In this document: one piece after another, positions 23,528-32,618 of the stretch
How the letters are laid out: every line of letters starts with the position of its first letter
Numbering within the stretch: position 1 is the first letter of the stretch
NCBI GenBank assembly: GCA_902797035.1
Contig: CADBRH010000011.1
Coordinates: 1 to 64,000, forward strand
Source: an uncultured Bacteroidia bacterium
Lineage (GTDB): Bacteria; Bacteroidota; Bacteroidia; Bacteroidales; UBA932
Direction: 5' to 3'
DNA length: 64,000 nt
Made by a program: the position numbers and the translations under genes
Notes under the pieces: generated by a model
Told to the model about the DNA's origin: nothing
Seen by the model: the letters and a program-made list of their open reading frames with translations, nothing else
Databases searched by the model: none

Positions 23528-24610
23528 TTAGCGCGAAAGACGCCTGCGAATCCTATCTATATACTCTACCAGGATAACCCGGCCGAAAACCGGATAAAGC
23601 CCGAGATAGCGACCAGTGATCGAGGCCATAACTTTCGAAAGACCAAAGACGGAGTTCCTGTCAAGGGCGTACCACTCCCTCCTCTCATGGCCGAAGTTCC
23701 CTTCTTTCAGCATCATGCGGACAATCTTCCGTGACTTGTCCAAGTACTCCTGGCTGTAGAAAGGCATCTCATCAGCCGGCAGCCCCAACACTCCCACGGC
23801 GATATTCCCGAACACTTTCCACGGCGCGGTCAGATCAAGGGTTTTCAGGATATGTCCAAGCCTGTCCTTGTCAATCCGGTCTTTACGGGCATGAAGGAAC
23901 ATGGTCCAGTCACAGACCTGACGGAACCCGACACCCTCAGTGAAGAAGTGACGCCAGAGGTGATTGAACAGATAAAAAGCGTTGAACGTGGGCTCTGGGA
24001 TACGGACGTCAGTCCCGCCGATGTCAAGAACCTCTCCGCCGGACGACATTCCCATGTCAGACAATTCCTGGTACTGTTTGTCATATCCGGGAGGAAGGAC
24101 CTCGCTGAACCGATGCGTCTCGACCGTCATCCCGTCGATGACGACGTGACTGTGCTTCCCTTCAGTGGAGAACCCCTCCTCGTCGATCTCGCCGGTGAGC
24201 CCAGACAACACGTCGAACGCCTCCCGATAGTGTTCAGTTCCCACATACAGGTCTATGTCGCCGCACTCCCGCAGTAGAGGCTGCGGGTAGGAGGAGGCCG
24301 CCCCCTGACCTTTCAGTAGAACAGGCTCTATACCTTTATCCCTCAATGCCTTGACAGAGATGGAAAGGACTCTTGACAACGCGAGGTTATGACCTATGAT
24401 AGAGACGATCCTGTCACTGACGATTTTCTTCGCCTTTGGCGGGAGGATGCCTGAGTCCAACAGCACCTGGCCTACCACTCCCCTGCAAGACTGCTTTCTC
24501 GCCTCCGTCCAAATATCCCTCGCGACGGTCTCATCTATATCGGCGATGGGCGTGTCGCCCCAGAGACCGGCCCTGAGCGACTGAACGAATAATTCATTTG
24601 AGACTTCCAT
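23528..24610 (-). CDS. Nucleotidyltransferase-fold protein in the capsule operon
   Basis: A 360-residue protein of the NTP_transf_5 type. The block LKGQGAASSYPQPLLRECGDIDLYV near residues 98-122 has the GxG...D(I)D pattern of nucleotidyltransferase-fold enzymes, with GDIDLYV providing the metal-binding acidic pair. The rest is mainly helical. Proteins of this family occur often in exopolysaccharide clusters but their substrate is not known. It lies 2 bp after the DegT aminotransferase stop. No transmembrane helix is apparent. Confidence 0.78.
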   Translation of the reverse strand: MEVSNELFVQSLRAGLWGDTPIADIDETVARDIWTEARKQSCRGVVGQVLLDSGILPPKAKKIVSDRIVSIIGHNLALSRVLSISVKALRDKGIEPVLLKGQGAASSYPQPLLRECGDIDLYVGTEHYREAFDVLSGLTGEIDEEGFSTEGKHSHVVIDGMTVETHRFSEVLPPGYDKQYQELSDMGMSSGGEVLDIGGTDVRIPEPTFNAFYLFNHLWRHFFTEGVGFRQVCDWTMFLHARKDRIDKDRLGHILKTLDLTAPWKVFGNIAVGVLGLPADEMPFYSQEYLDKSRKIVRMMLKEGNFGHERREWYALDRNSVFGLSKVMASITGRYLGLYPVFGRVILVEYIDRIRRRLSR

Positions 24611-24612
24611 GC

Positions 24613-25872
24613 TTAATGGGCAATCGCCTCCTTGATCTTCGACACGATATAACGGACATCGTCATCGCTGACAAGAGGACCGGCGGGAAGGCACATCCCC
24701 ACTTTGAACAGACTCTCAGAGACTCCGTTGACATAGGCGGGAGAGTCTTTGTAAACCGGCTGTTTATGCATAGGTTTCCAGACCGGGCGGGCCTCAATGC
24801 CGGCGGCGTCAAGGAAAACCCTCATGGCCTCGACGTTAGGATTCGGCTCGCATGAGGTATGGACACCGCCTCCCACATGGACCACTCCGGCAGCGCCGCC
24901 GACAGCGGTGGTGACTTTCGAGGCGTAGGCGTTCTCCTGCCCGACTATCCTCAACCCTTCGTCAATGGTCATGACACATAGCCAGAAGTTGGAGTCGAAA
25001 CGGGAATCAGGCGCCTTGTGAACGGATATTCCCTCAACATCAGCGAGGAGTTCCTCGTACATTCCCTGGACATGACGATGATGGGCGAGATGATCCCCTA
25101 TGGCGGTCATCTGCCCCCTGCCGATCCCGGCGCAGACATTGGAGAGACGGTAGTTGTAGCCGATGGCCTCGTGCTGGTAATAGGGATAGGCCTCGCGCGC
25201 CTGGGTGGCAAGCCACATTACCTTGTCTTTAGAAGCCTTGTCCGGGCATATGAGGGCGCCGCCGCCTGAGGTGGTGATCATCTTGTTGCCGTTGAAAGAA
25301 AGCACCCCGTAGCGCCCGAAAGTGCCGAGAACCCGGCCGTCATAGCGCGATCCGAATCCCTCGGCGGCATCCTCAATCACGGGAATCCCGTATCTATCAG
25401 CGACTTCCATAATCCTGTCAATCTTGTAAGGCATGCCGTACAGAGCCACGGGAATGATGGCCTTGGGCTTTTTGCCGGTTTTCCCGATCCTGTCCCTGAC
25501 GGCCTCCTCAAGCAAGTCAGGATCCATATTCCAAGTGTCCTTTTCCGAATCAATGAATATTGGGGTCGCACCGAGATAAGTGACCGGATGGGACGAGGCG
25601 CAGAATGTGAAGCTCTGGACGATCACCTCATCGCCGGGACCGACCCCGCAAGAGAGCAGGGCGAGGTGCACCGCGGCGGTTCCCGAGCAGAGGGCGACCA
25701 CCTCCTTTCCGTCCCGGGAATCGACAGGATTCACGAAACTTTTCAAGTCATCCTCGAAACCGTTGACATTAGGCCCGAGAGGAGCCACCCAATTCGAGTC
25801 GAACGCCTCCTGGATAAACTTCATCTCATTGCCGCTCATCTTGGCGAGACAGAGATAGATTCGGTTACGCAT
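24613..25872 (-). CDS. DegT/DnrJ/EryC1/StrS-family sugar aminotransferase (PglE-like)
   Basis: A 419-residue PLP-dependent aminotransferase from the start at 25872; the longer frame to 25974 would run into the sugar transferase gene. It shows the family's NWVAPLGPNVNGFE start, CSGTAAVHLALL, VIEDAAEGFGSRYDGR, and the PLP-lysine segment SFNGNKMITTSGGG. It probably transfers an amino group from glutamate to C4 of the UDP-4-keto-6-deoxy sugar made by the PglF-like dehydratase, as PglE does in bacillosamine synthesis. The exact sugar is inferred from the neighbours. Confidence 0.88.
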   Translation of the reverse strand: MRNRIYLCLAKMSGNEMKFIQEAFDSNWVAPLGPNVNGFEDDLKSFVNPVDSRDGKEVVALCSGTAAVHLALLSCGVGPGDEVIVQSFTFCASSHPVTYLGATPIFIDSEKDTWNMDPDLLEEAVRDRIGKTGKKPKAIIPVALYGMPYKIDRIMEVADRYGIPVIEDAAEGFGSRYDGRVLGTFGRYGVLSFNGNKMITTSGGGALICPDKASKDKVMWLATQAREAYPYYQHEAIGYNYRLSNVCAGIGRGQMTAIGDHLAHHRHVQGMYEELLADVEGISVHKAPDSRFDSNFWLCVMTIDEGLRIVGQENAYASKVTTAVGGAAGVVHVGGGVHTSCEPNPNVEAMRVFLDAAGIEARPVWKPMHKQPVYKDSPAYVNGVSESLFKVGMCLPAGPLVSDDDVRYIVSKIKEAIAH

Positions 25873-25909
25873 GGTAGAATAATATGGTTTATACCGATAA
25901 AAGATACTA

Positions 25910-26518
25910 TTAATTCCTGCCGTTGAACTCCTCCATGGTGGTGGCGGTTGAGGAGTTGATGTCCTGGCGGGCAAGTACCTTCTTTATTGTCAGGAAGATG
26001 ACACGGATGTCAGTCCATAGGGTGCAGTGATCCACGTACCAGACATCCAGTTTGAACTTCTCCGCCCAGCTGATGGCGTTCCGGCCGTGGCACTGGGCCC
26101 ATCCGGAGATGCCGGGCCGCACCTCATGCCGTCTGGCCTGCTCTGGAGAATACAGCGGAATGTACTTCACCAGCAGAGGCCTAGGCCCGATCAGCGACAT
26201 GTCTCCCTTCAGGACATTCAGCAACTGAGGCAACTCATCGATGGAAGTGGACCTGACAAAACGCCCCACAGGGGTGAGCCGGTCCTCGTCAGGCAAAAGC
26301 TCGCCGGAAGCGTCCCTCTCGTCCGTCATCGTCTTGAACTTGATGATCCTGAATATCTTGCCGTCCTTGCCGGGACGTTCTTGGAAAAAGAAAGCGCCTC
26401 CCCCCTTATTGGCGAAACGCAGCCAGACAGCGACCAGAATCAAGAGCCAGCCGACCAGAACCAAGGCCAGCGACGCGATCAAAATATCCAGGACACGCTT
26501 TATGAGACGCTTATACAT
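25910..26518 (-). CDS. PglC-like priming phosphoglycosyl transferase
   Basis: A 202-residue monotopic phosphoglycosyl transferase. A reentrant membrane helix (about 12-32) is followed by FFFQERPGKDGKIF, FKTMTDE, the catalytic STSIDELPQL with the Asp-Glu dyad, SLIGPRPLL and RPGISGWAQ. The length is that of the short PglC class rather than the long WbaP class. It starts the repeat unit by moving a phospho-sugar, likely a diacylated bacillosamine-type sugar, from UDP to undecaprenyl phosphate at the cytoplasmic face. Confidence 0.92.
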   Translation of the reverse strand: MYKRLIKRVLDILIASLALVLVGWLLILVAVWLRFANKGGGAFFFQERPGKDGKIFRIIKFKTMTDERDASGELLPDEDRLTPVGRFVRSTSIDELPQLLNVLKGDMSLIGPRPLLVKYIPLYSPEQARRHEVRPGISGWAQCHGRNAISWAEKFKLDVWYVDHCTLWTDIRVIFLTIKKVLARQDINSSTATTMEEFNGRN

Positions 26519-26529
26519 CGGCGGGCGGA

Positions 26530-27597
26530 TTATCCGGCTCCAAGGAGCCTACGGATCAAACGGACATCCTTGAACCTGTAAAGGAATTGGGCCAGGGATA
26601 ATTTGTGGCTTCCGCGACGGAAGTCTCTGATATAACGCAATTTAGTTCCGGGAACAGTCACCGAGTCAAGAGCGGCGTAAATGTCCGGCAGAGCCTTCAG
26701 GCGGGAGTCGAACTCACGGATTACGTCAGAGTGGCGGTTACCGTTAATCAGCAAATCATGGTAGAGCCCGCTGAATATCCCGAACAGCGATGCCTGCCGC
26801 AAAGAATACGCCGGGCAGCGGCTATCGCCCAATCTCACCATTTCTGACAAAGCCGCCTCAGCGACAGTCCTCCATGACTCGAAATTCTTTCTCATGGTGG
26901 CGGTGCTTACGGACTGCCCGTCACGGCCGATCACATAGACATACAGAGGAATGGGGATAAAACGGACCGAACGGACCCGGGATAGCGGCCACAGGACATA
27001 CAGGGTATCCGTGTAGAAAGCGTTCTCGGGCCAGACCAGCCCTGAGGCGCGTATGACCTCCGTCTTGTAGACGACGTTCATCGTCCCAAGTTTATAGCGT
27101 CCTCTCAAAGCGAGTCTAGCGGAGTCCTCATCCTCCATCGGAAGATCCTGCCTTAAAGGAGATTCCGGGAATATCCGAACACGAGTCTCCCGCCCGGTCG
27201 CCTCATTGTAGTCTATCTTCTCACAGATCAAGAGATCGGCGTCCGTCTCCCTCAACTCCCTGACGAAATCCGCCAGGCATCCCTCCCTGAACCAGTCGTC
27301 GGCGTCCAGTGTCCGGAAATACTTCCCCCTCGCCATAGACAAGGCCACGTTCATGCACGAGCCGTAATTGCCGTTAGGCTTGTCGATCACCCGGATATAC
27401 TCAGGCCAGGAGCTCTCATATTTCCTGGCCAGCTCAAGGGTACCGTCGGTTGAACCGTCGTTGACGACAATCACTTCCACCTCGTCCATCACCTCGGGCA
27501 CAACGACCGAGTCCAAGCATTTTCCCAGCCTGGACTCCATGTTGTACGCCGGCACGACAACGGTTAGAAGGATGGCGTCAGCTTTTCGCTCGGGCAT
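26530..27597 (-). CDS. Glycosyltransferase family 2 protein
   Basis: A 355-residue GT-A enzyme: the N-terminal VVVPAYNMESRLGKCLDSV, VNDGSTDGTLELA and the metal-binding RTLDADDWF are all present. The C-terminal part has one or two amphipathic helices but no clear membrane span. It adds a sugar to the lipid-linked repeat unit. Donor and acceptor cannot be read. It lies 4 bp downstream of the second-module ACP gene and 11 bp before the PglC-like gene. Confidence 0.88.
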   Translation of the reverse strand: MPERKADAILLTVVVPAYNMESRLGKCLDSVVVPEVMDEVEVIVVNDGSTDGTLELARKYESSWPEYIRVIDKPNGNYGSCMNVALSMARGKYFRTLDADDWFREGCLADFVRELRETDADLLICEKIDYNEATGRETRVRIFPESPLRQDLPMEDEDSARLALRGRYKLGTMNVVYKTEVIRASGLVWPENAFYTDTLYVLWPLSRVRSVRFIPIPLYVYVIGRDGQSVSTATMRKNFESWRTVAEAALSEMVRLGDSRCPAYSLRQASLFGIFSGLYHDLLINGNRHSDVIREFDSRLKALPDIYAALDSVTVPGTKLRYIRDFRRGSHKLSLAQFLYRFKDVRLIRRLLGAG

Positions 27598-27600
27598 TCT

Positions 27601-27819
27601 CTACAATTTATCGGAGAGCAACCTCATGATGTCACCGAAGCATTTCATCTCACCGATCTCCTCAGGTTCAAGAGTCACCCCGAACTCACTCTCCAACTCG
27701 ACGACAAGACTCAATTGTCCCATAGAATCCCACTTCTCGCATGTCTCCTGCGAGCAGGTCTCATCGACGTGATCCAATTCAAAGACACGTTTGAGTATCT
27801 CCAGCACTTTCTCTTCCAT
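27601..27819 (-). CDS. Acyl carrier protein
   Basis: A 72-residue acidic four-helix ACP. The phosphopantetheine attachment site is canonical: Ser32 in KWDSMGQL. It is adjacent (2 bp) to the FkbH-like gene, so it is the likely carrier on which FkbH loads its acyl group. It is distinct from the second ACP at 31617. It is not the housekeeping fatty-acid ACP by context. Confidence 0.88.
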   Translation of the reverse strand: MEEKVLEILKRVFELDHVDETCSQETCEKWDSMGQLSLVVELESEFGVTLEPEEIGEMKCFGDIMRLLSDKL

Positions 27820-27821
27820 AA

Positions 27822-29396
27822 TTATTCCAAAATGATTGAATAAAAGTCATCTACCGCCAAATTAGCTGAGGCCAAGTCGATAACATAAGATTTAACACCA
27901 TTCTCATCAACCCCGACGCATGTGAACCCGCAACGGTCGTAGAAGCTTTCAACCTGAGAGTTTTTGGGAGTCGGGATATACTCAGCTTTCACAGTCTTGA
28001 CTCCGCGGTCCCTCATCAACCTCAAGACGGTTTTCAAGAATGCGGACTCAATCCCCTTCCCGAGAATCCTGCAACTCAACAGAAGGGTATCAATGGTATC
28101 ACCGTCCACCATCACGCATCCCGTGATGCCGCTGTCGCCGAACTTGTCCTCGACTCCAAGGCACATGATCTCCCACCCGGAATCAACCAGTCTCCGGACA
28201 TCAGCCTCAGTGTATCGCCTCGTTGTCAGATTGAACTGATTGGTCTTTTGAGTCATCTGCGCCACACGGGGAATACTGAACGAGTTGGCGGCCTCAATGG
28301 TAAGGCGTATGTCAAGACTCCTGATAAAAGAATCAAGATCCACAAAAGACCGGCTCGCCTCCGCCCGACGGGCGTTAGCTTTGTACTGCTCGGTCTTGTT
28401 CAAATCCTCGGACGTGATTGAATATACCCGGAAATAATTCTCGACCAAGGACTTAAAGAAAGATGGCAGCTCATAGGGCCTCTCCGGGAACTCCGGCGTG
28501 GCGACCATAGGCAGGGTTTGGCGGACAAGCTCGCGCTCGGAGGGGTTATCATCGAGGAAGACAAGACTGTCAAGACCGATATTCAATTCCTCGGCCAATT
28601 CACGGATGTTTGACGGCTTGTCATTCCAATTGATACGCCAAGCGGCGAAAGTGTCCTTCCTTAACACCATGAAAGGGTTCTTCTCCCACGCCTCAAGAAC
28701 ATCGGCCTCATTGTTCTTGCTGCAAACTGTCAGGATCACACCGCGTTTGGAGAGCGCCAGAAGAGACTCTTGGAAAAAGTGAAACGCCTTGCCGGGATAG
28801 TCTCCGCCCAACTTGACGCCCTCGATCCCGTCCTCGCCGAGAACACCTCCCCAAAGAGTGTTGTCCAAGTCGAGAACCAGGCACTTCTTCCTCTTCAAGG
28901 CGATTTGATCCAGTTTCTTTGAATACCAGACCTGGAACGGCGCGGAAAGCCTGGGGTTCATGCCCATCTGCGAGATGAACCAGAACCGCCAATCAATCAA
29001 CTCATCCTCAGGATACCTGTATGTGAACTCATGAATATCCAGGATCCGGAGATTCGGATATGAGCGTTCCGCCTCAAGCAAGCGGGAATTATAGTCAGAA
29101 ACCGCTGTCATCACGTCAAGACCGGAGTCGAAAGAGACAGCCTGCCCCCTGTCCATGGTGAAAGCGATAAACGGTTTGGAGTGATCCGCTTTGGATAGCA
29201 CATATTCAAACTTATCCGAGCACCCTCGGATCTCCTGGATCAGCGACTCGGTCCCGGCCTTCACCGGCAGCTGGTAAAACCACACGTAGCCTTCGACTTC
29301 AGACGGTATCTCCGATATGTCATCGTACCCGGAGAATGAATAATCCTTCGGGAAAAACGGCTCTACAGTGTTGTTCCGAAAAACAAATAAACTCAT
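27822..29396 (-). CDS. FkbH-like HAD-IIIC protein (glyceryl-ACP synthase type)
   Basis: A 524-residue protein with the FkbH layout. Residues 1-165 form an N-terminal SGNH-like domain. The HAD domain starts near 170 with LVLDLDNTLWGGVLGEDG (Asp176/Asp178), followed by CSKNNEADV and FLDDNPSEREL. A C-terminal GNAT-like region has GDSGITGC and LLSCRILGKG. Characterised members dephosphorylate 1,3-bisphosphoglycerate and load a glyceryl group onto an ACP. The adjacent ACP and ketosynthase III-like genes fit such a role. Other small acyl groups are possible. It overlaps the VOC gene by 4 bases. Confidence 0.88.
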   Translation of the reverse strand: MSLFVFRNNTVEPFFPKDYSFSGYDDISEIPSEVEGYVWFYQLPVKAGTESLIQEIRGCSDKFEYVLSKADHSKPFIAFTMDRGQAVSFDSGLDVMTAVSDYNSRLLEAERSYPNLRILDIHEFTYRYPEDELIDWRFWFISQMGMNPRLSAPFQVWYSKKLDQIALKRKKCLVLDLDNTLWGGVLGEDGIEGVKLGGDYPGKAFHFFQESLLALSKRGVILTVCSKNNEADVLEAWEKNPFMVLRKDTFAAWRINWNDKPSNIRELAEELNIGLDSLVFLDDNPSERELVRQTLPMVATPEFPERPYELPSFFKSLVENYFRVYSITSEDLNKTEQYKANARRAEASRSFVDLDSFIRSLDIRLTIEAANSFSIPRVAQMTQKTNQFNLTTRRYTEADVRRLVDSGWEIMCLGVEDKFGDSGITGCVMVDGDTIDTLLLSCRILGKGIESAFLKTVLRLMRDRGVKTVKAEYIPTPKNSQVESFYDRCGFTCVGVDENGVKSYVIDLASANLAVDDFYSIILE

Positions 29397-29812
29397 TCTG
29401 ATATTACAGCGGGAGCCTCAACTAATTCTATTAAACCAATGTTCTTGTTGAAGAGGAAGCAAATCCGACTCGATCGAATAGCGACAGCCTCAACTGGTTT
29501 ATTTATCAAGATATACCCTTGTCCCTTTAATTCGGTCACAGCCGACTCAATGCTGTCGACACTATAACAGAAGTGATATGGGGTAACTCCATTTTTCTCC
29601 AGAATACGCTTTACGGGAGACTTGTCATCGACCGGAGCGAGAAGCTCTATTGTCGGACTCCCTTCCTTTGTCAACCAACAAACGTTTATATTCTGGATTT
29701 GGTCATATATCACAGATGAACGATGGTAACCTCCTTGTACGTATAGATTGGCGGTAGCCTCAATATCCAAGACGGCCACACCTATATGATGAAAAATAAA
29801 ACCAGGAAGCAT
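29393..29812 (-). CDS. VOC (glyoxalase/epimerase-like) family protein
   Basis: A 139-residue protein made of two beta-alpha-beta-beta-beta modules of the vicinal-oxygen-chelate fold. It begins FHHIGVAVLDIEATANLY, like methylmalonyl-CoA epimerases, with a middle strand TIELLAPV and the second half HFCYSVDSIESAV. His and Glu metal ligands are in the expected places (HHIG, IELLAP, HFCYSV, GLIELVE). In this acyl-building module it could epimerise or isomerise an acyl thioester on ACP. That is an inference from the fold and neighbours. Confidence 0.78.
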   Translation of the reverse strand: MLPGFIFHHIGVAVLDIEATANLYVQGGYHRSSVIYDQIQNINVCWLTKEGSPTIELLAPVDDKSPVKRILEKNGVTPYHFCYSVDSIESAVTELKGQGYILINKPVEAVAIRSSRICFLFNKNIGLIELVEAPAVISE

Positions 29813-29815
29813 ATC

Positions 29816-30865
29816 TTAATACTCTATCACAGGAGACACTTTACATCCAGCGAGGGAAATATGGGCGGTGGCCCAGGAGAGACCCGCGCCAAAACCGGAT
29901 ACAATCGCGTCTGTCAGTTGTTTGTCAGATAATTCTGAAGAGATGGTCAAAGGGATGGATGGGGAACTAGTGTTACCATAACGGTCGAGGCAATAGGGTA
30001 CCCTGTCCAAAGGGTATTTTATCCTCCTGACGATAAAATCGGTCATGAATTTATTGGCCTGATGCAGCACAAGATTCCCTACAGAAGCCAATTCGATACC
30101 CTTAAAAGCGCATAACTCCTTGATACTCTTCGGCACGGTCCTCATCACAAAGTTGAACACATCCATGCCATTCATATATACCTCATTATCAGACAATATA
30201 CTACCATCTTTCTCCTCATGCTCAACCAGATTCCCCGCTGTGGTCATGAAACGGCCTCCTCCCGCTTTCACTTTCACGGCATCCTCTCCGGATCCGTCTG
30301 AATAAAGCATGAAAACCGATTCAAACGCGTCATTCGTTTTCTCCACTAAAGTCGCGGTACCAGCGTCACCGTATAAAGGGGCATCTACTTTGTCAAGCCT
30401 GTTAACAATCTTCGAGAACGTCTCTCCCACCAATAACAGCACTCTGTTGATCCCTTCCATCGAAGCGTATGCCATAGCGGTGGATAACGCGTATACCCAT
30501 CCGGAACAGCCTAAAGAAAGATCCATGGCCCCGGTCGTTGACGGGAGTCCAAGACGATGCTGAAGGATAGGGGCGGTAGCCGGGATTCTATAATCCGGGA
30601 GCTGACTGAAAAACAGAAGCATGTCAATGCTTTCACGATCTATCTTATTATCCTCGAACAGTTTCTCAGCGGCTTTGAAACATAGGTCAGACGCGGTCAC
30701 GTCATCATCAACGACGCGTTTTTCCCGGATACCGATAGAATTAATTGTTTTCTGGATCTCCTCTTGAGGAATCAAATAACCCAAATCAGCGTTATGACTG
30801 ATATTCCTGGGCACGCACGATGAGATCGCCTTGACACCAACGCCTTTAAAAACAATTGTGGCCAT
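29816..30865 (-). CDS. 3-oxoacyl-ACP synthase III family protein (KAS III-like)
   Basis: A 349-residue thiolase-fold enzyme from the Met at 30865; a longer frame to 30919 would overlap the SDR gene. The catalytic triad is complete: Cys120 in LSLGCSGWVYAL, His268 in VLHQANKFM and Asn298 in RYGNTSSPS. KAS III enzymes condense an acyl thioester with malonyl-ACP or transfer acyl groups. Paired here with FkbH, SDR and two ACPs, it likely builds a short oxo- or hydroxyacyl group for sugar decoration rather than starting membrane fatty acids. Confidence 0.9.
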   Translation of the reverse strand: MATIVFKGVGVKAISSCVPRNISHNADLGYLIPQEEIQKTINSIGIREKRVVDDDVTASDLCFKAAEKLFEDNKIDRESIDMLLFFSQLPDYRIPATAPILQHRLGLPSTTGAMDLSLGCSGWVYALSTAMAYASMEGINRVLLLVGETFSKIVNRLDKVDAPLYGDAGTATLVEKTNDAFESVFMLYSDGSGEDAVKVKAGGGRFMTTAGNLVEHEEKDGSILSDNEVYMNGMDVFNFVMRTVPKSIKELCAFKGIELASVGNLVLHQANKFMTDFIVRRIKYPLDRVPYCLDRYGNTSSPSIPLTISSELSDKQLTDAIVSGFGAGLSWATAHISLAGCKVSPVIEY

Positions 30866-30870
30866 ATCTA

Positions 30871-31614
30871 CTACAAGTTTCTTCCTCCGTCCATACGGAT
30901 TTGAGTTCCGGTGATCCATCGACTAGCGTCACTGAATAGATAGATCGCCGCATAGGCGACATCTTTGGGGGAACCGAAGCCTAGGGGATACTTAGCCTCC
31001 TGCTTCTCCCAATCGCTTTCTGAGATATTGCTAAGTGTGCTTAGCAATTCCGTCCGTATCATCATCGGCATTATCGAATTCGAACGAATACCCCGGGAGA
31101 CAAGTTCCTTAGCGTAAGCTCTCATTATCCCGTTTACGGCGGATTTTGACGCGGCGTATATCCCCAGACCCGGCTCAACCTTCTCAGCTCCATAGGAGCT
31201 CATCCATACAAGTGACCCATTCTTGTTGATTTTCTTCTTAACCAGCAATTGCTTAAGCATCATTATCGGAGCCGTGAGATTGATGTCAAATACCCGCTTT
31301 ATCTTGTCCTCTGTGATAAATTTGACAGGGGTAGTATCTGAGACTCCCGCGCATAAAAACACACCGTCCAATGAGGGGGAATCCTCGCCGAGTGATTTTA
31401 CGAAACTCTCATCACAAAGATTACCTCCAAAAGAGATATGCCCCTCACCTTCAAGCTGTTCTATCAGATCTTCAAGCCCCTTGACATTCATATCGACAGC
31501 GACGATCTTAGCCCCGAGTCTGGAACTTTCTATCGCCGTGGTCTTTCCGATACCGGAAGCGGCTCCTGTTATCAAAATGGTCTTGCCTTCAAGAGAGTAA
31601 GGATTGTAGCTCAT
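30871..31614 (-). CDS. SDR-family 3-oxoacyl-ACP reductase-like protein
   Basis: A 247-residue classical short-chain dehydrogenase: TGAASGIGKTTA near residues 16-27 binds NAD(P)H, and the active site is the Ser in WMSSYGAE with YAASKSAV (Tyr and Lys of the YxxxK motif). The C-terminal RMDGGRNL is typical of FabG-like members. It probably reduces the beta-keto group made by the neighbouring KAS III-like enzyme to a hydroxyacyl-ACP. The gene is 2 bp from the ACP gene and 5 bp from the ketosynthase. Confidence 0.9.
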   Translation of the reverse strand: MSYNPYSLEGKTILITGAASGIGKTTAIESSRLGAKIVAVDMNVKGLEDLIEQLEGEGHISFGGNLCDESFVKSLGEDSPSLDGVFLCAGVSDTTPVKFITEDKIKRVFDINLTAPIMMLKQLLVKKKINKNGSLVWMSSYGAEKVEPGLGIYAASKSAVNGIMRAYAKELVSRGIRSNSIMPMMIRTELLSTLSNISESDWEKQEAKYPLGFGSPKDVAYAAIYLFSDASRWITGTQIRMDGGRNL

Positions 31615-31616
31615 GT

Positions 31617-31853
31617 TTATCCCTGATATCTTTCATTCACAATAGAATAAATGTCTCGGACACAGTTCGCCGACTCCATCTCATTAGCGGAAAGAATCAC
31701 ATCATACTCCTCATCGCACATCGCCATAATCGAAAGGGCGACAATAGAGGTCCAACCATCAATATCGCGGAACTTTGATTCCAACGTGAGACCCTGAGGC
31801 TCATCGTCGAACTGATCCGCGAAATTCTGTAAAAATAGTTTTTCGTCAACCAT
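31617..31853 (-). CDS. Acyl carrier protein-like protein with altered attachment motif
   Basis: A 78-residue acidic protein of ACP size and helical pattern. The expected DSL motif reads WTSIVAL: Ser36 is kept but the preceding Asp is Thr35. The downstream helix AMCDEEYDVILSANEM matches ACP helix III. It likely still carries phosphopantetheine on Ser36, but the substitution could change which transferase loads it. It is the first gene of the ketosynthase/SDR half of the module. Confidence 0.8.
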   Translation of the reverse strand: MVDEKLFLQNFADQFDDEPQGLTLESKFRDIDGWTSIVALSIMAMCDEEYDVILSANEMESANCVRDIYSIVNERYQG

Positions 31854-31865
31854 TATAGATTACCT

Positions 31866-32519
31866 TTAAATGTCAAAGCGGCGGGCAGGATTGCCAAGAT
31901 ACAAATAACCGTCTTTAGTCTTTCTGATCACGACACTGCCCGCGCCAATACGAGTGTTGTTCCCTATTGTCACGTTCTGCAGGACAGATGACTGCAAGCC
32001 GAGAAAATTGCTGTTCCCGATCACAACACCTCCGGAGACATGACATGACGGCATCAAAACATTGTGGTTACCTATCTTCACGTCATGACCTACACAAACA
32101 TATCCATTGAGAATGTTGAAATCCCCTATCTCAACCTGGCAACTCACGAAAGAATTCGCTGTGATGATATTACCCTTACCTATACTCAAAGTATCGGGAT
32201 CAAGAAACACCACGGAGGGGTCAATAAGATTAGGGAAGAACACGTTGGGATTAGAAATGCGTTCCGCGACAGAACGAAGTATATCGGGAGAACCTATGGC
32301 TATCACCAAATGCAAAGGAGTAACCCATTCATTAAGAGCGCCTATACCTCCGATAATCCTGCCATAATGATTCTCGCTCGCCCATATAGCCTCATTGTCA
32401 TCAAAGAAGCCGACGAAACGCCACTGCGGCTCTTTTCCGTTAATGGAATTGATCAAGCAGGCGACCTCCCTACCAAATCCTCCGGCTCCAAAAATAGCGA
32501 TATCTTTAATACCCATCAT
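31866..32519 (-). CDS. PglD/NeuD-like sugar acyltransferase (left-handed beta-helix)
   Basis: The N-terminal PglD-like Rossmann domain (DIAIFGAGGFGREVACLI) binds the nucleotide sugar. A C-terminal hexapeptide-repeat helix follows, with GYVCVGHDVKIGNHNV and repeated IGN/IGA turns. His in CVGHDV corresponds to the active-site region. PglD acetylates the C4 amine of UDP-4-amino-4,6-dideoxy-GlcNAc from acetyl-CoA. Lying next to an ACP gene, it may instead use an acyl-ACP made by the adjacent module. The start at 32519 (or 32516) gives the usual family N-terminus; the frame extends to an ATG at 32567. Confidence 0.85.
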   Translation of the reverse strand: MMGIKDIAIFGAGGFGREVACLINSINGKEPQWRFVGFFDDNEAIWASENHYGRIIGGIGALNEWVTPLHLVIAIGSPDILRSVAERISNPNVFFPNLIDPSVVFLDPDTLSIGKGNIITANSFVSCQVEIGDFNILNGYVCVGHDVKIGNHNVLMPSCHVSGGVVIGNSNFLGLQSSVLQNVTIGNNTRIGAGSVVIRKTKDGYLYLGNPARRFDI

Positions 32520-32618
32520 CACTTCATTGAAAAAGTATTTATTAACAAGTTCCTCGATCCAACGCAATATAGCGATTCATATTCAAATTCTTAGCACAGA
32601 AATCGAATATGGCTTATC

